From: Phycisphaerales bacterium
Lineage (GTDB): Bacteria; Planctomycetota; Phycisphaerae; Tepidisphaerales; Tepidisphaeraceae
Assembly (NCBI GenBank): GCA_020847545.1
Contig: JADLBV010000007.1
Location: forward strand, 62,001-126,000
Reading direction: 5' to 3'
Length of the DNA stretch: 64,000 nucleotides
Positions 17,034-24,446 of the stretch are shown here, in pieces; position 1 is the stretch's first letter, and every line of letters starts with the position of its first letter. The notes under the pieces were generated by a model, which saw only the letters and a list, made by a program, of their open reading frames with translations, was not told the DNA's origin and did not search any database. The position numbers and the translations under genes were made by a program.

Positions 17034-18671
17034 TTAAATGTCCGCCATGGTATCGAAAAATTCGTGATCCGAGTTGTACCCTCCCTCACCTTCATTGACA
17101 TGCCTGTAATCGGCGGCGAACTCAATGGCCGATATCCATTTCACCATCTTAAACCCCAGTTGATTCTCCACCCGCAGGCGCAGAGGCGCGCCATGCACGG
17201 CCGACAGTGGCTTGCCATTCATCTCATACGCCAGCAATGTGAGCGGTCGGCGGGCATTTTCAATCGTCTGGCTGTCATAATACAACCCCCCTTCAAGGCC
17301 TTCGCCATAGGAATAAAAAATCACCGCCCGCGCCTGTGGCTTGGGATGGACAAGTTTGATCAACTCCGTCATCGGCAGGCCGGCCCATTGGGCGATGCCC
17401 GACCAACCCTGAATGCAATGGTGCAGGGTGATCTGTGACTGATAGCCAAGTTGCCGCAATTCAGGCAGTGACAAATCGACGGGGTTCTCGACCAGTCCAT
17501 GCACTTTCAATCGATAATCACGAAAATCATTGGCCATCAGTGATTTCCATAGTTCGCTGGTGGGCAATTTGCCGTTGGGCCAGAAAAAGGGGGAGATATC
17601 CTCCGGGCGATATTGTGCCAGTGGGGCATGACGATCCAGCAGCAGGTGTTGGATTGGGTTGACGATCGCATCGCCGGCCCGCTGGATGAAACGTGGAAAA
17701 AGCCATGTGGCCCAGTTGGCCATGACATTCAATAGAAACAAGATCGCCAATCCACTCAGTCCGATGTACATGCCGAAGCGCAGCGGGTTGTCGGTGCCGA
17801 TGACGATGTGGTTCATGTTTCGCGCAAATCCGGTGATGAATACCATCGTGACGTGTGCGATGGTGAACAGGACATAACCGCACAACGCCAGAAAATGGAT
17901 CGACCGGCCGACCTGTCGGTTGGAAGGCAGGCGGCGATACCAACTGAAGCGATTGACCAGCGCCGGCGACATCGATGGGCCGGTCAGGATGGAGATGGGG
18001 GCGAGGATAAAGACCACACCGAAATAACTGAGTTGCTGGAGGGCATTGTATTGATAAAAGCCGTTGGGTTCGGGTGGAAGATGAAATGTCGCGTAATGAA
18101 CAAAGTAACCCCAGGCATCGGGGATGATGTTCCATGATGTGGGGACGATCCGTCGCCAATGGCTGGTGGTGAACAGCAAAATGATGTAAATCGCGCCGTT
18201 GAGCACCCAGAACAACGCGCTGACAAAATGCCAGTGACGGGCCAGCCCCAGCGTATGCCGGCCGCCGGGCAGTCCAATCCATGGAGAAAGATACCGGGCA
18301 TCGTCCTTGGCGGTGTAAAGTCGGTTGAGCGGGACTTGGACAGGCGTGAAGCGAATCCACTCGCTGCCGGGGGTGCAATGAACATTCCAGTAGAGCCGCG
18401 GATGATCCATCAAAATCTGCAGGCCGCTGCGTGCCAGCAGGATGATGAACAGCAAGTTGACATAGTGAGTCAGCCGCAACCCGACGGAAAAACCAAACGG
18501 CTGGGTCGCGGAATCGGGTGTCACTTTTGGATAAACCGGCAGCGTCGGCAACCCCGCGATCATCCACTGGACATACGCGGCAACCAACGGCACCAGCAGC
18601 AACGCCGCAAGAATCAACAAGGTGGTCTGTCTGATTCGCGGCGAGGTGGCCACGACATCGTGGCGGGTCAT
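17034..18671 (-). CDS. Fused cytochrome b561-like membrane protein and molybdopterin oxidoreductase domain
   Basis: 545 residues in two parts. Residues 1-350 hold about six membrane helices with several His residues suited to heme ligation (LTHYVNLLF, ARHWHFVSALFW, GRSIHFLAL, TIAHVTMVF), like di-heme cytochromes b. Residues 375-545 form a sulfite-oxidase-type molybdopterin domain: YRLKVHGLVENP, then LHHCIQGWSGIAQW with Cys419 as expected molybdenum ligand, and HGAPLRLRVENQLGFKMVKW. In MsrP-MsrQ and related systems these are separate subunits; here the electron input and the oxidoreductase are one chain. No Tat signal is visible, so the side of the membrane is uncertain. Substrate unknown. Confidence 0.82.
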   Translation of the reverse strand: MTRHDVVATSPRIRQTTLLILAALLLVPLVAAYVQWMIAGLPTLPVYPKVTPDSATQPFGFSVGLRLTHYVNLLFIILLARSGLQILMDHPRLYWNVHCTPGSEWIRFTPVQVPLNRLYTAKDDARYLSPWIGLPGGRHTLGLARHWHFVSALFWVLNGAIYIILLFTTSHWRRIVPTSWNIIPDAWGYFVHYATFHLPPEPNGFYQYNALQQLSYFGVVFILAPISILTGPSMSPALVNRFSWYRRLPSNRQVGRSIHFLALCGYVLFTIAHVTMVFITGFARNMNHIVIGTDNPLRFGMYIGLSGLAILFLLNVMANWATWLFPRFIQRAGDAIVNPIQHLLLDRHAPLAQYRPEDISPFFWPNGKLPTSELWKSLMANDFRDYRLKVHGLVENPVDLSLPELRQLGYQSQITLHHCIQGWSGIAQWAGLPMTELIKLVHPKPQARAVIFYSYGEGLEGGLYYDSQTIENARRPLTLLAYEMNGKPLSAVHGAPLRLRVENQLGFKMVKWISAIEFAADYRHVNEGEGGYNSDHEFFDTMADI

Positions 18672-18680
18672 CTCCCTGCC

Positions 18681-19031
18681 TTACGCTTTCTTCCCGTCCA
18701 GATATTCTTTCAACACCAGCGCGCCGTTGTGCTCCTCATCCTTGGCGGCATAGATCAACGTGACCTGCCCCTCCCTGGCCTTGCGGCGAAGCAACTCAAC
18801 CTCATCGGGATGGCTTTTCAACTCCTGGCGATATTTATGCTGAAATTGTTCCCAACGGGCGGGATCGTGGCCAAACCATTTTCGCAATTGTGGACTGGGA
18901 GCGATCTCCTTGAGCCACAAGTCCAACTCCGCCTTTTCCTTGGTGACTCCACGCGGCCAAAGGCGTTCGACCAGAATGCGCTGCCCATCCGATCGGGAAG
19001 GTTCATCATACGCTCGTTTAAGGTTGATCAT
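18681..19031 (-). CDS. DUF488 family protein
   Basis: 116-residue soluble protein with the DUF488 hallmarks: ILVERLWPRGVTKEKA near the N-terminus, WLKEIAPSPQLRKWFGHDPARW in the middle, and a C-terminal strand VTLIYAAKDEEHNGA. The biochemical role of the family is not established. It ends ten bases... upstream of the cytochrome b/Moco gene start and is read in the same direction, so the two may be co-transcribed. Confidence 0.88.
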   Translation of the reverse strand: MINLKRAYDEPSRSDGQRILVERLWPRGVTKEKAELDLWLKEIAPSPQLRKWFGHDPARWEQFQHKYRQELKSHPDEVELLRRKAREGQVTLIYAAKDEEHNGALVLKEYLDGKKA

Positions 19032-19105
19032 GTCAAAATCCTGTCGTTAAGCTGAATAACACCATTCATGGTGCAATCGCGATGCCAATCAGGAAGAAAC
19101 CCACC

Positions 19106-19870
19106 TCATCCATTGAAGAATTTTTTGACCGCGTGGACGGTGGTTTGACGGCCAACCGTGGCGATGGATTCGAGATTGGGGATTTCCTTGGGGCAGACCT
19201 GCACGCAATTGCCCGCCTTGGAGCAGTCGCTGATTCCCCCTTCACCCATCATTTCGTCCAGACGGTCGTTTTTCAGGGCCGCTCCGGTGGGGTGAAGATT
19301 AAAGAGCTTGACCATCGTGAAGATCATCGCGCCGGTGAAATGATTGGTGGTGGTGTATTGCGGACAGGCTTCCAGACAGCAGCCGCAACTGATGCAGCGC
19401 GACAGCCAGTATCGCTCCTGTTGTACTTTTTGTGGCATGGTCGGCCCGGGGCCAAGGTCATAGGTTCCATCAATCGGAACCCACGCCTTGATCCGTTTCA
19501 TGTCTTCAAAGAGGCGCTGGCGGTCCACGAACAGGTCACGCACCAGCGGAAATTTGGTCATCGGTTCGAGGGTGATGGGTTGTTCGAGCTTGTCCACCAG
19601 CGTGGAACAGGCCTGGCGGGTCTGGCCATTGATGAGCATGGTACAGGCGCCGCAGACTTCTTCCAGGCAGTTGGAATCGTAGACGACCTGTGTTGTCTGT
19701 TGACCATCTGATGTCACCGGATGGGCGGCGATGTATTGCAGACAGGCGATGATGTTGAGGTTGGGCCGCCAGGGGATGGAGAATTGTTCCCATCGCGATG
19801 CCTGGTCGGCATTGTTCCGACGAAGAATGCGAAGTGTGATGGTGCGCTCGTTGGCCGCGACTTGGGTCAT
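19106..19870 (-). CDS. sdhB: Succinate dehydrogenase/fumarate reductase iron-sulfur subunit
   Basis: 254 residues with the three cluster motifs of SdhB/FrdB: [2Fe-2S] ligands in CLEEVCGACTMLINGQ plus a following Cys, [4Fe-4S] in CISCGCCLEACP, and [3Fe-4S]-type CSKAGNCVQVCPKEIP. Start at the ATG with GGGAGA upstream, which restores the family N-terminus (ITLRILR). It carries electrons from the flavin subunit to quinone. Unusually, no sdhA or sdhC/D is adjacent; the gene follows a NuoG-type gene after 25 bases in one operon. Confidence 0.9.
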   Translation of the reverse strand: MTQVAANERTITLRILRRNNADQASRWEQFSIPWRPNLNIIACLQYIAAHPVTSDGQQTTQVVYDSNCLEEVCGACTMLINGQTRQACSTLVDKLEQPITLEPMTKFPLVRDLFVDRQRLFEDMKRIKAWVPIDGTYDLGPGPTMPQKVQQERYWLSRCISCGCCLEACPQYTTTNHFTGAMIFTMVKLFNLHPTGAALKNDRLDEMMGEGGISDCSKAGNCVQVCPKEIPNLESIATVGRQTTVHAVKKFFNG

Positions 19871-19895
19871 GTCGATCTCCCTGATTGTGAGAATA

Positions 19896-21497
19896 CTACA
19901 GTTCCTGAAATTCATAGGCCGGTTCGGCCTCTTCGGCCGCCGGGACGGCCGCGCAGGCAAACGGATCGCCCATGCGACCACGGGTCAGCGAGGCATTATA
20001 CAACCCCGGTTCGTGCAACAGTGACTGAAAAACATCCCCTTCCCGGCGGATCGATTCCGGAGGACGAACGGCCGGCTCATAACACTGAACCAGACCCTGA
20101 TGATTGATCCAACACCCTTCTTTTTCGGCCCACGCGGCCGCGGGCAACAGCACATCCGCATCGGCACTCAGGGAATTGCTTAAAAGCTCCTGCACGACCT
20201 TGAAACCCCGTTTGAACAATTCGGGTTGAACAGCGGGAATCCAATTGCTGAGGTATCCACCGACTATCCACCCCCCTTTGAGGTTTTTCAATTCGGCCTT
20301 CGTGCCGGCGGAAAATTCATCAAATGTCCCCATCGGCCCACCCAACAGATCCATCACCCGTCGAACGCCGGCCGCGTTGGGAACCTTTTCGGCCTTGATG
20401 CGGAAGGTCTCCTGATGGGTCAGATAATGGTGAAATGTTTCATCCTCACCACTGCTGGGGACCGGCCCAAGCACCAGCGCCGCGCGCGGATCAACCGAGC
20501 GGATCCATCGCCCCAGCAACCACGCCTCCTCGCACGCCATCATGGGTGACAGCATCGCATACAGGCATCCCTCGCCATGGTCGCGGATCAGTTGTCGCAA
20601 TCCATCTTCGGCCGTGGTCAATGCGTTGGCCCAGTCGGTTTCAACCGGCGATCCGTACTGTTTTCGCATCGGTTTGCGCAGACGATTGGGGTCGTAGACG
20701 ACCTTGTAGGAATAGCGCGTGTCATCGCTGATCCACCATTTGTTGACATTGGCATTGAATCGCGGACGGATGCGATAAATGACCCCCTCGTTGTGGTCGA
20801 GATAAATGTTTTCGCCGCCGCTGTCGACGGGGCTGATCGAAGGGGCGCTTTTCAACAGCCAGACGCGCTGTTTGAACAAAAATTCCTTGTCCAGCAGCGC
20901 CCCCACCGGACAGATGTCCACGACGTTGCCCGACAATTTGTTGTTGATCGGCTTGCCGGGAAAAACATCGATCTGCTGGGTGGCGGTGCGCCCATTGACG
21001 TACAATTCGCAAGTACCCGAAATTTCGCGGGTGAATCGCACGCAACGGGTGCAATAGATGCAGCGGTCGCTGTACAGCAGAATGTGGTCGCCGATGTCCT
21101 TTTTGGGCTGGCGTTCCTTGGCCTCCTGAAAGCGAGCCTCGGCCCGGCCGTACTGATAGGAATAATCCTGTAAAAAGCATTCGCCCGCCTGATCGCACAC
21201 CGGACAATCGATGGGGTGGCTGGTCAGCAGATATTCCATGACCGCCTTGCGATTGGCGGCCGCCTTGGGGCTGGTGGAATGAACGATCATCCCTTCGCGC
21301 ACGGGGGTCTGACATGAGGGAACCAGCTTGGGGATCCCTTCGATCTCAACCAGGCAGATTCGGCAACTGGCCGGGATCGACAACCCCGGATGATAACAGT
21401 AATAGGGCAACTCCACGCCGGCATCCAGACAGGCCTGAAGCACCATCTGGCGTTCCCGACACTCAATGCGTCGACCATCAACGGTAATCGTTGGCAT
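19896..21497 (-). CDS. nuoG: NADH-quinone oxidoreductase subunit G-like iron-sulfur protein
   Basis: 533 residues. N-terminal [2Fe-2S] ferredoxin fold (YYCYHPGLSIPASCRICLVE), the His-Cys [4Fe-4S] site (HPIDCPVCDQAGECFLQDYS), a further cluster region (CIYCTRCVRFTREISG, VVDICPVGALLDK), and a truncated molybdopterin-like domain ending in AAAWAEKEGCWINHQGLVQ. Full NuoG proteins usually have 650-900 residues, so the C-terminal domain is short here, as in some planctomycete and actinobacterial versions. No other nuo gene is next to it; an sdhB-type gene follows. The strong family match is seen in sequence; its complex membership is not. Confidence 0.88.
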   Translation of the reverse strand: MPTITVDGRRIECRERQMVLQACLDAGVELPYYCYHPGLSIPASCRICLVEIEGIPKLVPSCQTPVREGMIVHSTSPKAAANRKAVMEYLLTSHPIDCPVCDQAGECFLQDYSYQYGRAEARFQEAKERQPKKDIGDHILLYSDRCIYCTRCVRFTREISGTCELYVNGRTATQQIDVFPGKPINNKLSGNVVDICPVGALLDKEFLFKQRVWLLKSAPSISPVDSGGENIYLDHNEGVIYRIRPRFNANVNKWWISDDTRYSYKVVYDPNRLRKPMRKQYGSPVETDWANALTTAEDGLRQLIRDHGEGCLYAMLSPMMACEEAWLLGRWIRSVDPRAALVLGPVPSSGEDETFHHYLTHQETFRIKAEKVPNAAGVRRVMDLLGGPMGTFDEFSAGTKAELKNLKGGWIVGGYLSNWIPAVQPELFKRGFKVVQELLSNSLSADADVLLPAAAWAEKEGCWINHQGLVQCYEPAVRPPESIRREGDVFQSLLHEPGLYNASLTRGRMGDPFACAAVPAAEEAEPAYEFQEL

Positions 21498-21564
21498 GAC
21501 AAACTCCTTTCCGATCCATTACTCCGAATTGGCCGGAAAGGTCCAGAGTGAAAATGCCCGCCAT

Positions 21565-22032
21565 TTATTTTGCGTGCGCCTTGGGTGGCTGATACGTTCC
21601 AACCTCGGTTCGGAACGAGATGCTCAACCGGTTCCAGCCGTTGATCGCGATGATGGCCATGGTGAGATCGACCAACGCCTTTTCGTCAAACGACCGGCTG
21701 ACTTGGTCAAATATTTCATCGGGAATGCCGCCGACGGGCAGTTGTGTGACGTTCTCCGCCCACAACAAGGCCGCACGCTCGCGTTCGGTATAGAACGGCG
21801 ATTCACGCCACGCCGACAGCAGATACAAACGCTGCTCGGTTTCACCCGCGGCGCGGGCGTCTTTGGTGTGCATGTCCAGACAAAAGGCACACCCATTCAT
21901 CTGAGACACGCGCGTCTTGATCAACTCCAGCAGGGAATGTTCCAGCCCCGAATCTCGAACGTAAGATTCGACGCCCAGCATCGCCTTGAAAGCATCGGGG
22001 GCGATTTTCATATAATGGATACGCTGTTGCAT
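21565..22032 (-). CDS. AhpD-like carboxymuconolactone decarboxylase-family protein
   Basis: 155-residue alkylhydroperoxidase-like protein. The core is the CxxC-x3-H active-site motif in NGCAFCLDMHTKDAR, with LERALLWAE-type helix (ERAALLWAENVTQL) and a C-terminal INGWNRLSISFR. The family reduces peroxides or acts as an antioxidant through its two cysteines. Start fixed by AAGGAGA six bases before the ATG; an earlier in-frame codon lacks a site. It lies upstream of, and in line with, nuoG-sdhB, so may protect or share regulation with that redox operon. Confidence 0.9.
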   Translation of the reverse strand: MQQRIHYMKIAPDAFKAMLGVESYVRDSGLEHSLLELIKTRVSQMNGCAFCLDMHTKDARAAGETEQRLYLLSAWRESPFYTERERAALLWAENVTQLPVGGIPDEIFDQVSRSFDEKALVDLTMAIIAINGWNRLSISFRTEVGTYQPPKAHAK

Positions 22033-22137
22033 GTGTATTCTCCTTACTGACAAAATCTTCACACATCCATCAAGCTAAACGAATTGAAGGGAATTGCCTA
22101 TGGATAGAATTATTCTATGGCAGGCCAACAGGGCAAT

Positions 22138-22229
22138 CGCATTTATATTATTCGCGGTATTCATAAGGCCCGCAGAGCCTCTTTATCCCCTCCCCCGGAA
22201 ATACCGGGGGAGGGGGAAATATAAATGCG
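22138..22229. repeat. Nested palindromic intergenic element
   Basis: Two perfect inverted repeats, one inside the other: outer 12-base AT-rich arms 22138-22149 (CGCATTTATATT) and 22218-22229, and inner 12-base GC-rich arms 22187-22198 (CCCCTCCCCCGG) and 22204-22215 with a five-base loop. It fills the divergent gap between the AhpD-like gene and the ABC permease gene and looks like a dispersed REP/MITE-type element rather than a terminator, since no T-run follows. Confidence 0.7.
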
Positions 22230-22290
22230 TTTGCTCTGGGCAGGCCAAGGCGAATATTCAATTGCTGACGACAAAACGTGGCCTTTGTCG

Positions 22291-22296
22291 TACAAT
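22291..22296 (+). promoter_or_regulatory. -10 box TACAAT before the ABC-2 permease gene
   Basis: TACAAT ends ten bases before the ATG at 22307, so transcription would start about four bases upstream of the start codon, giving a nearly leaderless mRNA. No ribosome binding site is present, which fits. No good -35 is seen. Confidence 0.4.
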
Positions 22297-22306
22297 CGCG
22301 GTTCTG

Positions 22307-23128
22307 ATGACCACGATGCAACTGGAACAGGCCTCTCGGCCGGCGGTTTGGCTGCCGGCGGTGTCTCTGTGTCGGCGGGAACTGGTGCGGTTTGTGCGCC
22401 AGCCCAACCGTGTGATCGGGGCATTGGCGACGCCGTTGGTCTTTTGGCTGCTGATTGGTGGGGGTATGGGGAGCAGTTTTCAGATCAAGGAAATGGCCGG
22501 TGGACAAAATTACATCCAATACTTTTTCCCCGGCACGATTGTCATGATCATGCTGTTTACGGCCATTTTTTCGACGATTTCGATCATCGAAGACCGCCGT
22601 GAGGGGTTTTTGCAATCGGTGCTGGTGGCGCCGGTGTCGCGCATGGCCATTGTGCTGGGCAAGGTGCTGGGGGGGACACTGCTGGCCTTCGCGCAGGGGG
22701 CGATTTTTCTGGCATTGGCGCCGACGGTTGGGATTCATCTGGGAGTGACCAGCATCCTTTTGACCCTGGCGATGATGTTCATTTTGTCCTTCGCATTGAC
22801 GGGGCTGGGTTTTTGCATCGCCTGGCGGATGAGTTCAACACAGGGGTTTCATGCGATCATGAATCTGTTTCTGCTGCCGCTCTGGTTTTTGTCAGGGGCG
22901 CTTTTTCCGATGGACCGGGCGTGGGGAGTGCTGCGATGGGTGATGATGCTCAATCCAGTCACCTACGGCCTGTCGGCCATTCGGCGGGCGCTGTACTGGG
23001 GCCAGCCGATGGGTAATCATTTGCCCGGCATGGGTTTAAGTTTGACGGTAAGCGTGGTCTTTGCCTTGGGGATGTTTCTGGCGGCCAGCGCAATCGCGGG
23101 TGGGCGGGTGTCGGCGGATTTACAATAA
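22307..23128 (+). CDS. ABC-2 type transporter permease
   Basis: 273 residues with six predicted membrane helices and the ABC-2 core: YFFPGTIVMIMLFTAIFSTISIIEDRREGFLQSVLVAPVSR, split here by motif as PGTIVMIM, EDRREGFLQ and LVAPVSR, then FLLPLWFLSGALFPMD and LNPVTYGLSAIRRAL. Such permeases pair with an ATPase to export lipids, polysaccharides, drugs, or assist cytochrome c/oxidase assembly. No ATPase gene is adjacent. The start is the ATG of MTTMQLEQ; the frame is open further upstream but through the palindromic element. The SCO1, DUF420 and CPTC genes follow without gaps, so an oxidase- or copper-related role is likely. Confidence 0.88.
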   Translation: MTTMQLEQASRPAVWLPAVSLCRRELVRFVRQPNRVIGALATPLVFWLLIGGGMGSSFQIKEMAGGQNYIQYFFPGTIVMIMLFTAIFSTISIIEDRREGFLQSVLVAPVSRMAIVLGKVLGGTLLAFAQGAIFLALAPTVGIHLGVTSILLTLAMMFILSFALTGLGFCIAWRMSSTQGFHAIMNLFLLPLWFLSGALFPMDRAWGVLRWVMMLNPVTYGLSAIRRALYWGQPMGNHLPGMGLSLTVSVVFALGMFLAASAIAGGRVSADLQ

Positions 23129-23134
23129 TTGAAC

Positions 23135-23782
23135 ATGAGCAAGTCACAGAAAATTTTGACCGGGACACTGTGGGGGTTGATGGTGGTGGCGCTGCTGACG
23201 TTTATCGCCTCATGGACCAGCCTGCGCATGGAGGAGACCAGTGTCGCACATGCCAACCCGGCACAGGTCAAAGAGCTGCCGGTCTTGTTCCAATCGCCTG
23301 ATTTTTCGCTGGTGAATCAGGAGAACAAGCCGATCAAACTGGACAATTTCAAAGGGAAGGTCTGGATCGCGGATTTTATTTTCACCCGTTGCGGCGGGCC
23401 ATGCCCGATGATGACCAGCCACATGGCGGGATTGCAAAAGACGTTGAACGGATTGCCGATTCGGTTTGTATCCTTTTCCGTGGACCCGACAAATGACATG
23501 CCGGAAGTATTGAAACAATATGCCGCCAAACATGGGGCGGATGAATCGAACTGGGATTTTTTAACCGGGCCGGAAAACCGCTCCACCCTCGCGGTGGCGG
23601 CGGGGATGAAGATCGCGGCGATGCCGGCGCAGGGGGAGTCGCCCATCATTCACAGCGTGAAATTTGTGCTGGTGGATGGCGCGGGGCAGATCAGAGGGTA
23701 TTACGAGGGGACAAAGCCCGATGAATTGAAAAAGCTGGCGGAGGATGCCGCGACGCTGGCCACCGAGGATGCCCGGCCGTGA
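23135..23782 (+). CDS. SCO1/SenC copper chaperone-type protein
   Basis: 215 residues: an N-terminal membrane anchor (about 10-30) and a thioredoxin-fold SCO domain with the C-x3-C copper site FTRCGGPCPMM, FVSFSVDPTNDMPEVLK, and the third ligand His in IIHSVKFVLVD. SCO proteins deliver copper to the CuA centre of cytochrome c oxidase or act as thiol oxidoreductases. It begins seven bases after the ABC permease stop and overlaps the DUF420 gene start (GTGA), so the four genes here form one operon. The oxidase structural genes are not in the window. Confidence 0.93.
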   Translation: MSKSQKILTGTLWGLMVVALLTFIASWTSLRMEETSVAHANPAQVKELPVLFQSPDFSLVNQENKPIKLDNFKGKVWIADFIFTRCGGPCPMMTSHMAGLQKTLNGLPIRFVSFSVDPTNDMPEVLKQYAAKHGADESNWDFLTGPENRSTLAVAAGMKIAAMPAQGESPIIHSVKFVLVDGAGQIRGYYEGTKPDELKKLAEDAATLATEDARP

Positions 23783-24216
23783 GCATCACCGACCTGCCGG
23801 CGATCAATGCCACGCTCAACGCAACCAGCGCAACGCTGCTGGTGATTGCGTTTGTGATGATCAAGGCCCGCCGATACCGCTGGCACGGCGGGTTGATGAT
23901 CGCGGCGGTGGCGGTCTCCGCGGCGTTTCTGGTCAGCTATCTCATTTATCATGCCAATGTCGGGAGCAAACGATTCCCGGTGCAGGTTTCGTGGATTCGG
24001 ATGGTTTATTTCACGATTCTGCTGACCCACACGGTATTGGCGGCGGTGATTGTGCCACTGGTGATCTGGACCCTCTGGCGGGCGGCGAGCCGAAAATGGG
24101 CCAAACATCGGCGCATCGGGCCTTGGACGTTTGGAATCTGGTTGTATGTGTCGATCACCGGCGTGGTGATTTATTGGATGCTGTATCACCTGCCGGGGAT
24201 TTTGGAGCGGGCATGA
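23779..24216 (+). CDS. DUF420 membrane protein (CtaM-like)
   Basis: 145 residues with four membrane helices and the DUF420 signatures: LNATSATLLVIAFVMIK, RYRWHGGLMIAAVAVSAAFL, YLIYH, and a C-terminal YVSITGVVIYWMLYHL. The family (for example CtaM/YozB) is needed for assembly or activity of heme-copper oxidases. The GTG start overlaps the SCO1 stop by four bases and the stop overlaps the next ATG by four bases, so the three are translationally coupled. Confidence 0.9.
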   Translation: MSITDLPAINATLNATSATLLVIAFVMIKARRYRWHGGLMIAAVAVSAAFLVSYLIYHANVGSKRFPVQVSWIRMVYFTILLTHTVLAAVIVPLVIWTLWRAASRKWAKHRRIGPWTFGIWLYVSITGVVIYWMLYHLPGILERA

Positions 24217-24437
24217 AGACGTGGCTGGCGATATTGGCGATGCTGGGGGCGGCGACGGCGGCACAGGCCTGTCCCACATGCAAGGAATCGGTGGCGTTGA
24301 CGGATGCGGCCGGTGGCGCCGCGGCCTCATCGCTGGGGACGGGGTTTGGCTGGAGCATTTATTTCATGCTGGGGGGTGTGATCGTGGTGATGGGGATCAT
24401 GGCGCGGGTGCTGATGAGAGCGATCCGTCAGGGATGA
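24213..24437 (+). CDS. CPTC-motif membrane micro-protein
   Basis: 74-residue protein whose ATG overlaps the DUF420 stop (ATGA). Signal peptide of about 19 residues ending AQA, then CPTCKES, a Gly/Ala-rich stretch, one membrane helix (YFMLGGVIVVMGIMARVL) and a basic tail. The CxxC right after the cleavage site suggests a metal- or thiol-exchange role outside the membrane. By operon position it is a partner of SCO1 and DUF420 in oxidase or copper-centre assembly. No family name recognised. It ends nine bases before the convergent porin gene. Confidence 0.82.
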   Translation: MKTWLAILAMLGAATAAQACPTCKESVALTDAAGGAAASSLGTGFGWSIYFMLGGVIVVMGIMARVLMRAIRQG

Positions 24438-24446
24438 TTTTTTCAA

